DNA of 64,000 nt from Prinia subflava. Taxonomy: Eukaryota; Chordata; Aves; Passeriformes; Cisticolidae. Below the pieces are notes generated by a model that saw only the letters and a list, made by a program, of their open reading frames with translations, was not told the origin of the DNA and searched no databases. The stretch lies in contig NC_086248.1 of the NCBI RefSeq assembly GCF_021018805.1, forward strand, positions 52,953,485 to 53,017,484, written 5' to 3'. How positions within the stretch are numbered: the first letter of the stretch is position 1; each line of letters starts with the position of its first letter. Shown piece after piece: positions 1 to 13,799 of the stretch. Made by a program: the position numbers and the translations under genes.

Positions 1-63
1 TATCATGAACAGAAACACGAAACACCTGAAAATTTGTTCAGTACCAGAAGTACTGAACAGTGC

Positions 64-378
64 ATAAAGGGGGCTACAGGAGAGCTGGAGAGGGACTTTG
101 TGCAAAGGCACATGGTGATAGGACAAACTTTAAACCAAAAGACAGTTGACTTATGTTAGATATTAGGAAGAAATTGTTTACTGAGAGAGTGTGAGGCACT
201 GTAACAGGTTTCCCAGAGAAGCTGGGGATGCCCTGTCTCTGGAAGTGTTCAAGGGCAAGTTGGATGGGGCTTTGAGCAACCTGGTCTAACGAAATATGTC
301 ACTGCCCATAGCATTGAGGTTGGAATTAGATTATTTTTAATGTCCTTTCCAACCCAAACCATTCTATGATTCTATGAA
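64..378 (+). mobile_element. CR1 LINE, 3' end fragment (5'-truncated)
   Basis: This is the terminal part of a chicken-repeat-1 (CR1) non-LTR retrotransposon in sense orientation. It reads through the end of ORF2 and the short 3' UTR: a block like GAGAGGGACTTT, then the 'gatattaggaagaaatt' block, the 'gttcaagggcaagttggatgg' block and 'gagcaacctggtcta'. It ends in the avian CR1 tail ATTCTATGATTCTATGA at 362-378. CR1 copies are normally 5'-truncated by incomplete reverse transcription, which explains why only about 315 bp is present. Many substitutions and short indels have destroyed the reading frame, so the copy is old and inactive. The 5' boundary is uncertain by about 10 bases. Confidence 0.92.
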
Positions 379-2636
379 ATAAAACTGTGCTTCACTCTCT
401 TCTTCAGGATGTTCAGTTTTGTGCTTTGTGATTTGACAGAGAAAGATCCTAAGGGGAAGAGTAGGGAAAAGTGTTGCCTGCCAGTTTTTTATCAGTTTTA
501 TAGTCTAGCCAAACAAACACCTTAGTGGAAGTAAATGCTACTAAGGCACATTTTACTAGGCAAGCGTTCTGCAAACTTGGGTCTGTCTATACCCAATTAC
601 CACAGTATATCATTAGGTGATGTCATGTAGCTTTTAAAACAGCTAAAAACTGCTGGAAGATATTTTCAAGTATCTGTAGACAGCATGTCCCCAGTACTAT
701 CTGCGTGTCTCCTGAGAAGAAAAGGGTTCAATCCCAAGGAACGAGTAACAACAATTAGTAGGGGAGAAAACTAAGCCAAGAATTTTGAAAGATATTAAAA
801 AGAAAGGAAGGATGTGGGATTGTGCAGAGTGAGCCAGGACACTGTAACTAACAAGAATAACACTTTTAAATGTAGCATAGGAAAATTAGGCTGATTTATG
901 GGATTTTTTTGCTAATAATGAAGTCCATTAAGCTGTAGAAAGTTTTCCAAGAAAAGTGGTAGAATACCCATCCTTTGGGATCTATAAAAAGAGACTGAAC
1001 AAAGCTCTCAAACCATAAAATAAGCAGGACTCTGGCACCGACCTTCAAGAAGGAAAAGATGAAGAAATGGCTTTTTCAATAACTAATTTTCACAAGTCTA
1101 TGAGAACATAAAACTAAACAGTTAAAAAATAAGTGAGCCAGAAATACTGCTGTAAACACTAGAGATTTATCTGAAAGCACTAATTGATTGTCAATAAATC
1201 ATTTCCCTGGTGAGAAGAGAAAACTTGAAAAAATATTTCTACACCACAAAATTGTCCCCAACTGACAACAAATAGAACTTATTTTTAGCAATGTATTCAT
1301 TGACTGTTAATTGAATGCATATTTTTTCCTTTGCCCATTGAAATTATGATTTTTGTTTCCTAATGGTAACCAAAGAAAAAGGTGATCTCTGAAAAATTAA
1401 CTTTACTTTATGAGTAGAAAAAGAGACTTTTGGAATACAGATGTAAAGGTCTCTCTTCTAATAGAAGTGGAAAACCCTCATGAAGTTTAGCAGTATTTGG
1501 ACTGTGTAAAAGTCTAAACATCACTTAACAGTCTAGACATCACATAGGACAGCCACTGTGTAAAAGAATGAGATCAGAGCAAGTCTTAAACTTACCAAAA
1601 GCTATGTGTAGTGATAATGATCTCATTTTTCTTCCCACAAGAAAAATTAAAAGAAGGAAACCTGGCCTTAGAAAACATCATCAAAATAAATACATTGTTC
1701 GTTAGCTCTTTTAGTGAGTGGGGAAATGGTGTGAGGGTGAGATATGAATTTTAGGAAAATTATGGTTAGTGCAAGTGCTTTGGGAATCTAAAGTCCCTTT
1801 AATTATTTTTTTTTACAATGAGATTAAACATTACAATGAGATATAATAGTGTTTTATTGATGTGGCATATAAGGTCTTTAGATACTTGGATTTTGAAGCT
1901 CTACCACAATTAGATGGTACTGTCTTTTGTTCCTTTCCTGGGCTTTGTGTTAAATAGAGTGCAGCCTCTCCAAGGATTTGGCCTTGAATCTCCTCTGCAA
2001 AAGTGAGAAGACCACCAAGGTTTTACCAAAGCCCCATGAGGTAGTGGTCCCAGCATGCCACTATTCATTAAATATTTTCATTTTTTGCGGTATGTATTGA
2101 GATCATTTTGGCCGCACTTAATGTATTTCAGTCGAATAAGAAAGTATTCTTGCTGAAGGGTGTGATTCTCCCCAAGGCTATAAGCATCTAATTTCCCATG
2201 ATTTCAAATAAAGAAAAATGAACTAGAAACATAAGTCAAGAATTAAAAAGAGTCATGCTCTTTGTCACATCAGCCAGCCTGCTATTGAAAGAGACTCCAT
2301 GAGCTTTCACATCTTCAGCCTAGTGGGGAATAGAATTTTAAAGCATTTGAAACTGTTAGTTTCATAATACTAAAAGGTTTTAAGATCATTTTTATTATGA
2401 GGTAAAGGATATTGACTTTTCTCATGATTTCTAGTTCCAGCATTCTATTATTAATTAAAACATTGTGTGCCACTGGCTTTTCTTTACTTTTCCACTTCCC
2501 TTTGCCCTTTACTTTTCAGCTGGCTATGGGTTTTATATATTTCAGAGCTGAAAAAATAGGGATTATTTCTCATTCTTGCCATGACAAGGAACCAGTTCTA
2601 TCCTAAAGGGAAACACAGCTGTTAAAAAATAATTAG
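379..2636. other. Unique AT-rich sequence, no feature seen
   Basis: No repeat family or RNA gene is recognised. The longest open frame is 64 codons at 2412-2606 with no domain. Short homopolymers such as the T-run near 1807-1814 are the only low-complexity sequence. Confidence 0.6.
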
Positions 2637-2705
2637 AGTAAACTAGACTAGACTAGAATAGGATAGAATAGTTCCAGTGGGAAGGACTGATGAGGTCTGT
2701 CTTTA
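2637..2705 (-). repeat. Possible CR1-like 3' end remnant with TAGAC/TAGAATAG tail
   Basis: An imperfect short tandem tract of TAGAC and TAGAATAG units (2643-2670) is followed by 'gttccagtgggaagga'. This is the order found at the antisense 3' end of some avian CR1-type repeats: a TAGAA-rich tail, then a 'gttcagttggaaggga' block. Similarity fades after about 2700, so the fragment is short and family assignment is tentative. It could also be a chance pentamer repeat. Confidence 0.4.
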
Positions 2706-5700
2706 TGGCTGGGCATTGACCTGAGCTGGCCACCCTCCAGAGCACAACTCTCTGAACTCTCTGTTCTCACTCTTCTTCCAAATCACACTCCAAAAGAGTC
2801 TTTTACTTATGACCATTGTGGGTAGGACCCAAATGATGATTAAAAAAGACACTGTAGCTGAATTGATGGCAATACAGGTAAAGATAGGAAAACTTTTTGA
2901 CACTAAAAACCATGAACTGTTTGGTTTTCTTGGGAGGTTGTGAAGCTTTCACCTTCAATGACAGGTTTTGATGGTACAACGGCATATGTAATGGCTGACC
3001 TTGTTTTGTATAAGAAGCAAGCTAGGTGATCTCTTAAGGCCCTTTCCTATTTCTGAATAAACCTCTGGCCTAGTTTCCTTAATTGCCTAGAAAGGAGTTG
3101 CTGACTGGGTTAGCTGCCCAAGGCTGGGTGATGTGAATACTCTCCATGGAGGTCTAGCACCTCAGCAGATTCTGGTACTACACTGTGCCATGAAATTTCA
3201 AGGATATCTGCTGAATGCAAAGTGCTCTTGTCATTCATGTCTAGAGGCCCTTTCTCACAGACTGGAGCAGCCTTCTATTTTTCCCGATTACTCCATTCAC
3301 TTAATTTCCCTTTGTCTGCAGTCCTGTTTCCAGAAGATCACTACAATGATTCAGTACAGTCAGTTCAGTACACTGACTGGAGCAGCTCTGGAAAATGATC
3401 AGGCAATAAAGAATTGGATTCTTTCTTTGCATCTGCTGCAAAGGGTGGTGAAGGTTTCATTTATCCCCAGTCTTTCACATGTAGTTACTGCACATGCATG
3501 ACTCATTTTCTCCATGCCAGACAGAAGTACATAAGCTCTGATTTGCAGAAAGGTTGAATCCTCATATGCGTCATTGGAATCTTTGATCCCTGTGCTTTCA
3601 ACATATAAAGACTTCTGCAATACTTAATTTATTGAAAAAGTTGGCCAGTAAAGTCTTAATTTTGACACCAAAAACTGATGGCTTGTTTTCTTTTACATCT
3701 CTCACTCTGTTGCATGGAAGTAAATTCTCTCCTAGCAATTCAGGGAGCAGATATCAGTGATAAGAACTACAGATAAGCTCATGAGAAAGAAGCATAACCT
3801 TTAAAATTCAACATTACTGAGAGCATGAACAATTAGAAATCAAAGATATTTCTTCTTACAAGGAAAGGACTTTTGGCAACTTTGTGCTAATTTTAGTTAG
3901 TTTGTAGTCCTTACTTCTTTCTTATCTGAATTACCATTTATACTGACTAGAAATAGAAGTTCTCTTTTTTTTTGCAAAAAAGTTTTATGTTAACAAGGTT
4001 TTTTTGGGATAATTTTTGGTAAAAGACTTTCACTGTGCACGTGTATAAAATCTTGATTTAACTCCCTGTTTCCTTCTGCTACATTTTCTTCTGTAACTAT
4101 GGCAGCAGTTGTGCAAGAGATAGTGGTTATCACCAGCAGTGTTGCTATCTTTTAGTCTTCAGAATCAGCCCCTTTTTTTTTGCATATCTTGGCTCCACTA
4201 GCACCAAGAAATCTGTATCTTTTCAGATTTCTTGGCTGATGTGCTCTTTACTGTGACCTCTCTCTTTGAGATGTGCCAGTGACATTGAGTTCCAGTGCAA
4301 AGTGTACTATAAAGTTGTGGGATCACCACAATGTGACACCACTGCAGGACTCTTTTAAGCTGAGAAGATTTTCTTAACTGATGAGTTAACAAGATGATAG
4401 ACCAAAAATACCCTGGGACAGATTCAGTTCCATATGCTGGCCTCTCTGTGCCTCAGGAATTCAGTTGTATCTGGCCAAATGAAAATTTCCCAGCAGAGGA
4501 GAGTGTTTAGTAGACATTAGATTGGCATGGTGCTGAATCTTACCAGTCACAGCCTACAAAATAAGAAAGTCAGAGATTGGAGAGGATGGAACCTGAGTGC
4601 TATTATGCTCCAGAAAAATTCCATCTGGCTGCCTTAAGACCACTGTCATCTTGGGTGAGTTGGACCAGCCCGAGAGTTGCTCTAACACACACTATCTACG
4701 TGGCCAGTGCTGGCAAAGAATCAAAGAGTCGTAACCAGATCTTTCTGATTGCTCCCTTTCCCTCCTGCACTGGTCAGCTCTAGGCCATAACAATGATTTG
4801 CCTCTGTGTGTTCAAGAGTTGCTTCCCAGACAGTTGTAGCAATGTTCAGTATAGTAGGTGCAAACCAAAAATGGAACTGGGTAGGAAAAGTCTTTTGATT
4901 AAAATACTTTTTGCAATATGAAAAAGACTTTTTCCTACCCCAAGGAAAATCCAGATTTTTTTTAAATGTTTCATGGACAGGAACATAACTAGTGTAGACT
5001 GGACTGGCCTTAGGGCACTCATGTGAAGTGTAGAAACTTAGGTTTACCAGTTTCTGTATAGGAACCTGGAACAGACCTTTGCTTCTCTGAAGTGAGGTAT
5101 GTTCCTGTCTTTCTTTATCAATACTTGGAATACTGTTCAACAGGTGAGAATCTTTCTTTCACTAAAAAAGAGTTCAAATTATGATGTTTCTGCTGTAAAC
5201 TTAGATTTAACAAAAGTAGCATGTTTCAATGTGTGTACATAAAAAATGTAAAAAAAAAAAGATATCCTAACTTGCTTTAATTTGAAGGTCTGCATTCTTT
5301 TCTAAGGTCTAATTTGTCCCCTGGTTCTTGCCAAGTTGATTTTACTTCAGCTACACAAGGGAGAGTACAAATGCTGACTTTCTTTCTAATTGGTAGAGGG
5401 ATGCTACTTATTTTTTATTTTTGTGCACTGAAGGAATCAGGTTAATCTTTTGAACTAGGAAAGTGTATAATCTACTGCTGTTTGTGGCACTGGAAAAATG
5501 GTGAGGAAAAAACTTCATAAACTTCCACTTGTTTAGATAACTGTGATATATGCTGAGAGGAAGGATTGATAATCTCAATTTTTACCTTTCTTTCATTGAT
5601 TCTCTGTATCCAGATGAGTCAGTTCCTTCCTGTCTTCCCTGTCATTTCCTAATATGTTTATGGAGATGCTTGGGCTTTGTTTCTGCTTCGAAGTGTGTTT

Positions 5701-8700
5701 TGGTCCCTGATTCTGTGCAACAAGAACTTGGCCAGTACTTTTTGGCTGCTTTAACATCCCATGGCTCTTTTATTACTATGTATAGCTCACATTTTAGAGA
5801 AGGCGAAAGCCTTGGAAATGGAGGGAAATAAGCATTTTGCACCCTACTGCTTTTACAGTCTCTCAGCATAGTAAGCATCACATCTTACTTCACAAGGCCA
5901 GTAAGTTCATCATTCTGTGAACTGAGCTGGAAGGTTTCTGTGTTCAATTACAGAGCAAGCAGACATGTCCTGAAGAAGATCTGTGGTAAGAAGGGACCAG
6001 TATTCTCTGCTGTAGTACTCCAAAGGAACGTATTGGGTGTTATTCCCTTTCTTCACTGTAGGAAGACTGGGAAGTCACTGGTAGGAAGACTACCAGTGCT
6101 ATTCAACCCAAAACTGAAAAATTAATATAACATATTCCTGCATCAGTCCCTTCTGGTTTTATAACAAATTCAACACCTAACCTAAGGCTTTGTATTTTTG
6201 CATCCTCAGTTGGCATTGCAAGTAGCTTCATGTCTTTATCAGAAATCTAGCAAATTTTATTGGGAGTCCTTTTCAACCAATCATGATACAGGCTCAACTT
6301 TACAGTTTATTTTTCAGACCTTTAAAATCTGAAAAATTAGTGGAAAGAATAGTGCAAAGAACTATAGATTACAACATCACAAGTCAACAATAAGAAAGCA
6401 ATATGTACTTTAAACTAGAATTTTGTCCTAAATAGAGCTATGCAGAAAAATTCATGCAGAGGGAAAAAACAGAACAAATTCTGTTTTCTTGAAGAAATTT
6501 TGTATTATGTTTCATGCAGCTGAGAAACATCTGTTCAGCTGTTTGTTTCAAGAGAGGGAAATCATGTTTTTCTGTGAAGAAAAGTGAGCCTAGAAGTTTT
6601 CATTTGGTCATTCAGAATGTGCTTGCTTTATTAGAACTATGAAGTCAGATCAAGATAATACCATATACCTATGTGAAGTCTTAGGTGAAGTCTGAATTTC
6701 AAAATCCAAATTTCTGTCTTGTAAACTTAAAATTTAATTTACTTTAATTGTCTACATTCCCAAAGCTACACCAGTCCTGACAGCCTGCTTGATGCCTAAC
6801 TCATATCTGTGCCTTTTTCAGGGGAAGAATGTATATTGAACATCTACATTAATAAATGCTGTGTTGGCAACGTTCTTGGACATAAAAACTCGGTCATCTA
6901 ACTGTTAAATTGTTAGAAGGGTTCCTAGTATGATTTTGACCTGGACCAGCTAGCACTATCCCAAACAATTGCTGAGTACAGTAAGGATTTCCAGAGGCCA
7001 AAGGTCATTCAGAGATCACAGGCAATTTGGCTGCTACTAGCATGTTTTGAAAGATGAGAATTTAGGAGCATGGATGCTGCTCCATGCCAGTTGGACTCAG
7101 TGACAGAAAACAGTCCCACACTCATTTGATTTACTATTATATATGTAGCCAATGTGTTTTCTCTGTCTCCCAGAGAGGCTTAGTTTAGTAGGTGTTGTTG
7201 AGAAAACTAAACACTTCCCAAAGTTGGGATTTTCAGAAAATGAAGTTATCGTTGACACTTTATGCCCATTCACAATGCTCCATTTTTTCCTCTCCCCTAC
7301 CTTATCCTGGTGTAAAGTACTCAGCTGCCTCCTGACTGAATTCCTAAGGGAATACCAGTCTGCATTTCCAAAATGTTACAACCCAAGTCAACCCTCAAAA
7401 CAGCCTTTAGGGGAAGAAATTGAGATGCTGAAGCTGAGGCAGTCATCATCAGTTTTTGGTTCTTTTAGAGCAGTATCCCAGTGCAGAGAATTTTTTCCAT
7501 CTAGAGAGAACATAAAGGCACATAGGCAGAAGGCTGACATGCAGCCTAGTGAAGAAAAAATCAGTGTGTGATGGGAAGACTGGTCTTCCAGGCCTTGCTT
7601 CCAACATCATCCCTCTGTTTTTGCAGTCATGGGGATATAAGACACAAGCACGTCTCATTCCCCTACTCTTAATGTGTAGGAGTTTCTCTTACCTCCACTA
7701 CCTTTGTAGCTCTGGCTATGAGTTAGATGTCAAGCTGTGTCCATCTTTATTTTACTGAAGAAAAGTCTTCACAGAAAAATACAGTAAGAGGAAAGTGGGA
7801 TGTAGTTAAGTGTCCAGACCCTCTTAAGCCATAGCACGATTAATGGTGTTTCCAGAGAAGAGCTGTTCAGCTTTGTGTTATTTATAATGAGGATAGTGAC
7901 TTTGGTAGATCCAGTTTCACTCCTAAATAGTTTATATCAGCAATATTTTTCTAATAAATATAGCTAGGAGTTCAAAACTTGACCCTTTCAAAGCTTTACC
8001 CACTTGTTAGTTGCCTTTGTTTTCCTTATTTGTTTTCCTTATTCACGTTGGGCTAACGTAGATGCTGAGTGTCTATATCCAAAGTTATAATCAAGTGCTA
8101 CTGTTTAACAAAGAAAGTGTGGATGTCACAGGCATTCCAAATTTATTTTTTAAAATACTAGAATACTTTTTAAACTTTTAGAAGAATACTTTCAAAGCAA
8201 GTTTTTAATATTTTTTAATATTAAAACCAGAATTAAGTCTTCACATGACTTAATTGGGGTGTGTTTTCACATACAATCAAGAATTTGCTATTTGCATGTG
8301 TCTTTATTGAATAAATTTGTCCTGAGATGGCACATCCTCTTTATCTCTTCTTTTGAAGACATCTAAAGCATCCAATATGTTGAAAATTTAAAGTCTAAAT
8401 GCCCACAGCCGTTCAAGTGCGTGGTTTAACACACCCGAACTATTCACCTTGAAATTCTTTACATATAATTTTAATGTTAACTTGCTTAACAGGATGCTGG
8501 TTCCTCCCATGCAGCTAAAGCCTGGAGAGAACACAGCCTTTATCATGTGGGTTTTTTTCCAGTAGACTTTTAGCTCATACAACTTGATGGCAAACAAAAA
8601 CCACAACCTAATTAGTACAGAAAAAACTAAACGAATTAGAAATTGTGTTTCTTTAAATAAAATTTGCTATGCCAGCTGTACATCATGACATACTCTTCAC

Positions 8701-10945
8701 AACATGACACTGTTGTGTCACTGTTGTGCACTTATGTGCACTATCTGTGTCTTGGTGTCTGACCCACATGAGGGTTGCTTAGCTGCAGCCTTGGGGCCCC
8801 CAGGATGGGCCAAAACAGACAATAAACACACATCTCTGTCTCCTTGGTCACTTGAACGACTTTGCATCATTGGACTTTTGGTCTGAGAAGGAAAACAAAT
8901 TCTGAAATGGTGTCTCCTGGATTTCTTCACCCAGCTCTGACTTCAAATAGTAATAAATTCATGTATTTACTGTATCACTGAGGCCCATTTTAATAAGTGT
9001 TTACTCTGTGTTTCCAGGAAAAAAGTTATACAAGTGGTTACTATGACAACCACTGGCTCTGAAAAAGCATTTAGCTTTATAACCTTTTGATTCTCATTTT
9101 AATCATCCTCCCAGATTTTGTTCAAATCCCAATTTAATTTTGTGTGTTTTGAGGGCTTCTCCTCTGAATTAGATGCTTCAGTTTGAAATGCAGTACTCTG
9201 TACATCTGCAGTGATGGTCATATTGCAGGTGGTGACAGGTGTATTACCATCTCTGGGTACACAGTTTGTGCCTCCCTCTGGTCAGATGGGGTGCAGAGGA
9301 TGTGAAATTTACTGGGATTAAAAAATAAAAGGAAAGGCATGTCTGCAGCAGGCATCCATTGCATACTTTTTTATTCTGATGGTAGACTGTAGAGCTTTTG
9401 AAAATCCTCTTTTCAGTAGATTATATTTCTTTTAATCTCAGTTCTGTGCTAGCTTCCAGTGTTTCACAGACGTGACCTCACAAGCCTTAAACTCTTAGCC
9501 ACAAAACAAAAGAAAGTCAGAAAACCTGATGGTGTGCTAATATATTGCTGTTTTTAAAGGCATGCTAGGATTCCAATATTCAGTTCTTAAGCCAGAACCC
9601 ACTTCTTAGGGCTAAGTGGTTTTATTCTTGCTGGTGACCAGCAGCTTTCATCCTGGTGGTGTCCTTGTTATAGGTCAACAGCTGGAGTACTGAGGGTCCC
9701 CGTGTTATCTCTTTTCTTCCTGGAGATGCCTTGGGTTTACACTTTCTCATCAACTGATGATGTGGGCCCCTGTTATTGCTTTATAGCTCTGTTTTACTGC
9801 TGACTAGTTTCAAGTCACCACTGAGATACTACTTCTGACTGAGAGGCAAATTATTCTTCTCAAGGAATGCACTTCCCTCTACCCTTTTACCTATGCTTTC
9901 TTGGATGTCCTCACTGTCTTGTCATGTTTTCATCCAACAGCTAAAGTCTCAGCAATCAGGAAAGAGGGAGACAGCATAAGAGTTTGTTCCCTCCTGCTAT
10001 CTGTTCACTGGGTAACTAAAGGAAACCAAACCCCCGACCCTCTGAAGCAGTTTCTCTGAAATCACTGGTACTGCCCCAGTGAACATCCAAGGTATGGACC
10101 CATCCATGCCTGAGTGTGTTTCAAAAGAAATTACTCTTAACACCCTTTGGAAGACTTATCAAAAGTTTTTTCCCAGAGGTTTCCCTCTCCAATAAGTGAG
10201 GAAGAAGCTTGCCTCCTAATGAGTGCTCAAGAACCAACTCCTTTAGCATAAGAAAACCTTCTCTGAAGTCACTGCTGAACAAAGATCTGCAATCAGACAT
10301 TTATCAAGTGTCCCTCACTGACAATATCTTGAATCCAGAAGTCATGACCCCAAACCCTTCCACAACCAAGGACTTCCTTAAAGGGAATCTAGGGTGGTAG
10401 CACTAAAAAAGCAAGGTGAGATACAGGCAGTCACATACAACCTAATTAAGTAAGGCCTCTTCTCATTGCTCTAGAGGAATATAGCCACATAATGTTTTGT
10501 GTGTGTATTTACTCAAAAATTTACAACAGTTTCTGCTCAGACTTGTTTTCCACACTGTAAACACACCAACATCAAAGCTACTGCAACTAAAATTATTAGG
10601 TAAAACCAAATGGGATTTTTATTAAGTGGCACTATTTTCATAATTGAACATAATAAACTTAAAGAGATACTTTCAACACCATAGTTTTGAAAGAAAAATT
10701 CACATTTATCTTGTCTATTCAGAGAAATAAATGGGTCAATATTTCAATAAAAATTACTTACTGAAGGTCTGTCTGATGCAGATCAATGATTTTCAGATTC
10801 TGGGACTATGATGCGACCAAAAAAAGAAAGAATATAAAAGAGAAAAGGTATCAAAGAAAAAAAGTCATCACTGCTTTCAAAATATCTTGTCCAAAAATGT
10901 CACTAAAATTACAGCACCTTTGGACAAAAATAGATTGTGTTCACA
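2706..10945. other. Unique AT-rich sequence, no gene recognised
   Basis: Two 139-codon open frames (4721-5140 minus, 7152-7571 plus) have mixed composition, no domain and no supporting splice or start context, so I treat them as chance. Minor items are an A-run at 5250-5260 and an 11-bp tandem pair (CACTGTTGTGT) at 8709-8729. Nothing resembling a transposon or RNA gene was seen. Confidence 0.55.
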
Positions 10946-10984
10946 TATGTACGTGTATATAATATATATGGTATATATAATTGT
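10946..10984. repeat. AT-rich simple repeat, (TA)n interrupted
   Basis: An interrupted TA dinucleotide stretch with embedded GTATAT units, probably a decayed microsatellite. Confidence 0.7.
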
Positions 10985-11539
10985 AAGAATTGAATACAAT
11001 TCTCGGAGCCCAGCACCCTTACCCACACCTGCCTCCCATTTCACTGTGAAGCTGTTCTTCCCACATCCATCATGGTGCCTGGCTCTGATCCAAACTGAAG
11101 GAGAAGGACACTCTGCCATGGTTTCCTGGGGAGCTCAGGACTGAACTCTCTGAGCCCCCATGCCTTGCAGACTTTCATAATGACGCTGCCCAAGCAATAA
11201 CAGCCTGATTTAAAATAAGTGGATAATGAAATTAAACTCATTGTGGAAGAAAGTGACGGGCTGAATTTATGTGTCAGAAGTGAAATCAGTTATGTTCTCA
11301 GTTTACAGGGGGAAAGAGGACAGCAAGAAAGTATAGCTCATCACCTTTGGAAATTATTTGCTCTCCTTATCCCTGACAGTGAGAGTCTAATTCACTGCCA
11401 AGAGCACTTACACTCCAGCTGTGCCCCAAGGAGTCTGGTCAACCTAATTTCTCCCCACCCCCTTATTTTAAGACAGAGTTTTGCACAAATATGTATTCAA
11501 AATACTGCATGGATTCAGTGTTTTCTCTAGGAAGGGATC

Positions 11540-11800
11540 TTCTGCGGACCATCTAATATTAATTGGCAGTTGCTTATTAGAGGCTTATTGATCAAACCTG
11601 GACAGCAGCTTGCTTGCACAGTTCATTCTGGCTTGTGCTCCCGCACTTAGGTTAAGTTTTGGGCTTCTCTGAGTCATGCAAACAAGTTGTCATCTGCTAG
11701 AAAAAACCTTATTATCATCAGGTGTTCATAATGCCCACATAACAATTTAATTAAAATCCTTAATTGTACATAAACGAATGTGCTCAGTGGCCTGCTGTTC
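11540..11800. other. Candidate conserved non-coding element (unproven)
   Basis: The stretch is dense in TAAT-type homeodomain core motifs: CTAATATTAATTGG near 11553, the 10-bp palindrome TTTAATTAAA at 11746-11755, and another TTAATTG just after. It also holds GAGTCATGCAAAC near 11671. It lacks repeats and long open frames, which is the texture often seen in vertebrate developmental enhancers. Conservation cannot be judged from one genome, so this is a pattern-based guess only. Confidence 0.25.
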
Positions 11801-12795
11801 TTTTCCTCTACCTCAGCTTTTCCTTACAGTAAGTTGGAGATGCCAGCAGTACCTTAGCAGTGTGTTGGTTCAAGATGTCTCTTTGCAAAGGGTGTTAAAA
11901 ATGACCTTCAAAAGCTTGGCTTTCTTTTGCAGTGAGAGACTTACCTGAGTTGCTTTAAAGCTGTTTGATCTTCAGGCATTTATCACTATCGATTTAGGCT
12001 GAATATGCTATTTTATTTATGTTTATATGTAGGCATATAACTACTAATAAAAAGGAATACCATATGCCAAGTCCTCAGAATTGTGTATTTGGGTAATACT
12101 GTTTATTTTATTAATTAGTGGACATTTATCAACATTTATTGAATTTTTTTGATAAATACATTTTAAGATGAAGGCCTTCTACTTTAGAATGAAAGAAAAG
12201 AAGGATTGTTATTAAAATACCCTTTTAAAATTATGTTTCCCAAAGGAAAATGAATTAAGGCTCCTGGAAAATGTTTCAGCCCCTTTCTTGTACGATAATC
12301 TAATCCTGAAGGACGCTCTTTGATTCCCTTCTATAATACTTTTTTTTTCCCCTTCTTGTTATTTTATTTTACTTATTCCCACAGCCAACTTCAAATGACC
12401 TCAAGAACACAGGGCAGCTAAAAGATTGCTTAAACTTCTTAATACTTTTAATCCTTACTTGTTATAATTTGATTACTGAGACAGATTTTCTCTCTGGGCC
12501 TCATATTAAATCACTTTCATGTTGAAACAAACCAGAAATCCTTTCAACTTAACAGTGCTTGTATTCAATGTGAGCTATTCAGATGTAGCACAGAGACTAT
12601 AAGATGTTGCATCACATTTCCTGGATTTTGATGCAAGGAAAGCAAACTTCAGTGAATGTTACATATGATTTTACCTTCGCAGAGTATCTATTTATCAAGA
12701 GCAAACATGAGTAAGTATAGTTTTAGAACTGCATGTAAATGCATGTGTGTAAACGTGCTTGTCTTTGTACACAGGCAGATACAGATTTCTATGCA

Positions 12796-12814
12796 ATATA
12801 TATATATATATATA
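12796..12814. repeat. (AT)n microsatellite
   Basis: Perfect short AT dinucleotide run of about nine units. Confidence 0.85.
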
Positions 12815-13097
12815 ACTCTGCTGATACTATTATCTCTGGAATTGTAAGATTTTATTTATTGTGATAAGAATGAATTCCTAATAATAAGATTTTCTTTCAG
12901 GCAACTGATTCCTTTCCTCATCAGCTATATAAAAATAAAGAAAAAAAAAATTCCAGGACAGTGGTTTAGTTAAGTTCATAGTGTCATTTAACAATGATAA
13001 ATTCCTAATTTTCTCAGGAAAGATATGGTGAAACAAGAGGGATTGAAATTCAACAGTAAATAGGAATGGTATGGTAGAATTGTTATTCCTTTGCAAA

Positions 13098-13151
13098 GGA
13101 ACTTTGATGGATTTGCCATCAACTTTCCTTCTGAAGCTTTTGTATGAAAAT
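13098..13151 (+). repeat. 54-bp duplicated segment, copy A
   Basis: This segment matches 13800-13853 in the same orientation at 50 of 54 positions by eye. Similarity starts directly after an AG dinucleotide in both copies and stops abruptly at both ends. The core holds a 7-bp inverted repeat, TTGATGG / CCATCAA, around a 5-nt loop, intact in both copies. A 43-nt block from after the AG to a GTATGA donor-like site could mimic a small duplicated exon, but the frame evidence is inconclusive. It may instead be an undescribed short repeat. Confidence 0.8.
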
Positions 13152-13799
13152 ATTTCTGAGAATGTGAGTCTCGCCTACTCAGCCTCCCTGGTTGATCAGG
13201 ACAACATGCAAGCACGCCTTGGGATACCCAGAGGCAATGGGTTCACAAGGTTCAGGTCAAGTGCTGATCTTAATCAAAATTGCATTCTGCTAAGGAAAGG
13301 CTGAGGAAAAGAGGTATCCCAAAAGGGGAGAATTCAGTGAAAACTTAGGGGATTCATTTACTGGAGCAATCTCTGGGGAAGGGGAATGTCAGGAGTTGAA
13401 ACTTCCAGCAGTAGCCTGTAGGTAAATTAGTTTTAAGGAGATTAATAAGGTACTCAGTTAACAATCACCTGAAGATAAGCAAGCATTAACCGCATGTGGG
13501 TCCTTCACCACAGCCTCCCTTGTCCACCTCTGACCTCCTCTGCCACCACCACCTCCTTCTGTGTAGGCTCTGGGGGCAGGGGATCACCAGCAGCCTAGGC
13601 TCTTGGTGCTGTTGACCACAGAGACTCTGATTATTGTCCCACCTATTGAAAATCCAGTTTTAAAAACCCATAAAGCTGTAGCGAGAATCTTTCATTTCCA
13701 ATAGGCTACCTGGAGGCTGAATATCCATCTCCCCCTGCTGCTGAGGGCACTGACACCAGAGGCTCGTGCTGCAGGGCTGTTCAGGAGGGCTGTGCTGCA

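Noticed and set aside
13099..13141. Definite duplicated micro-exon
   Set aside because: AG and GT boundaries exist in both copies, but 43 nt breaks phase, one frame has a stop, and no flanking exons are seen. Kept only as an open question in the findings.
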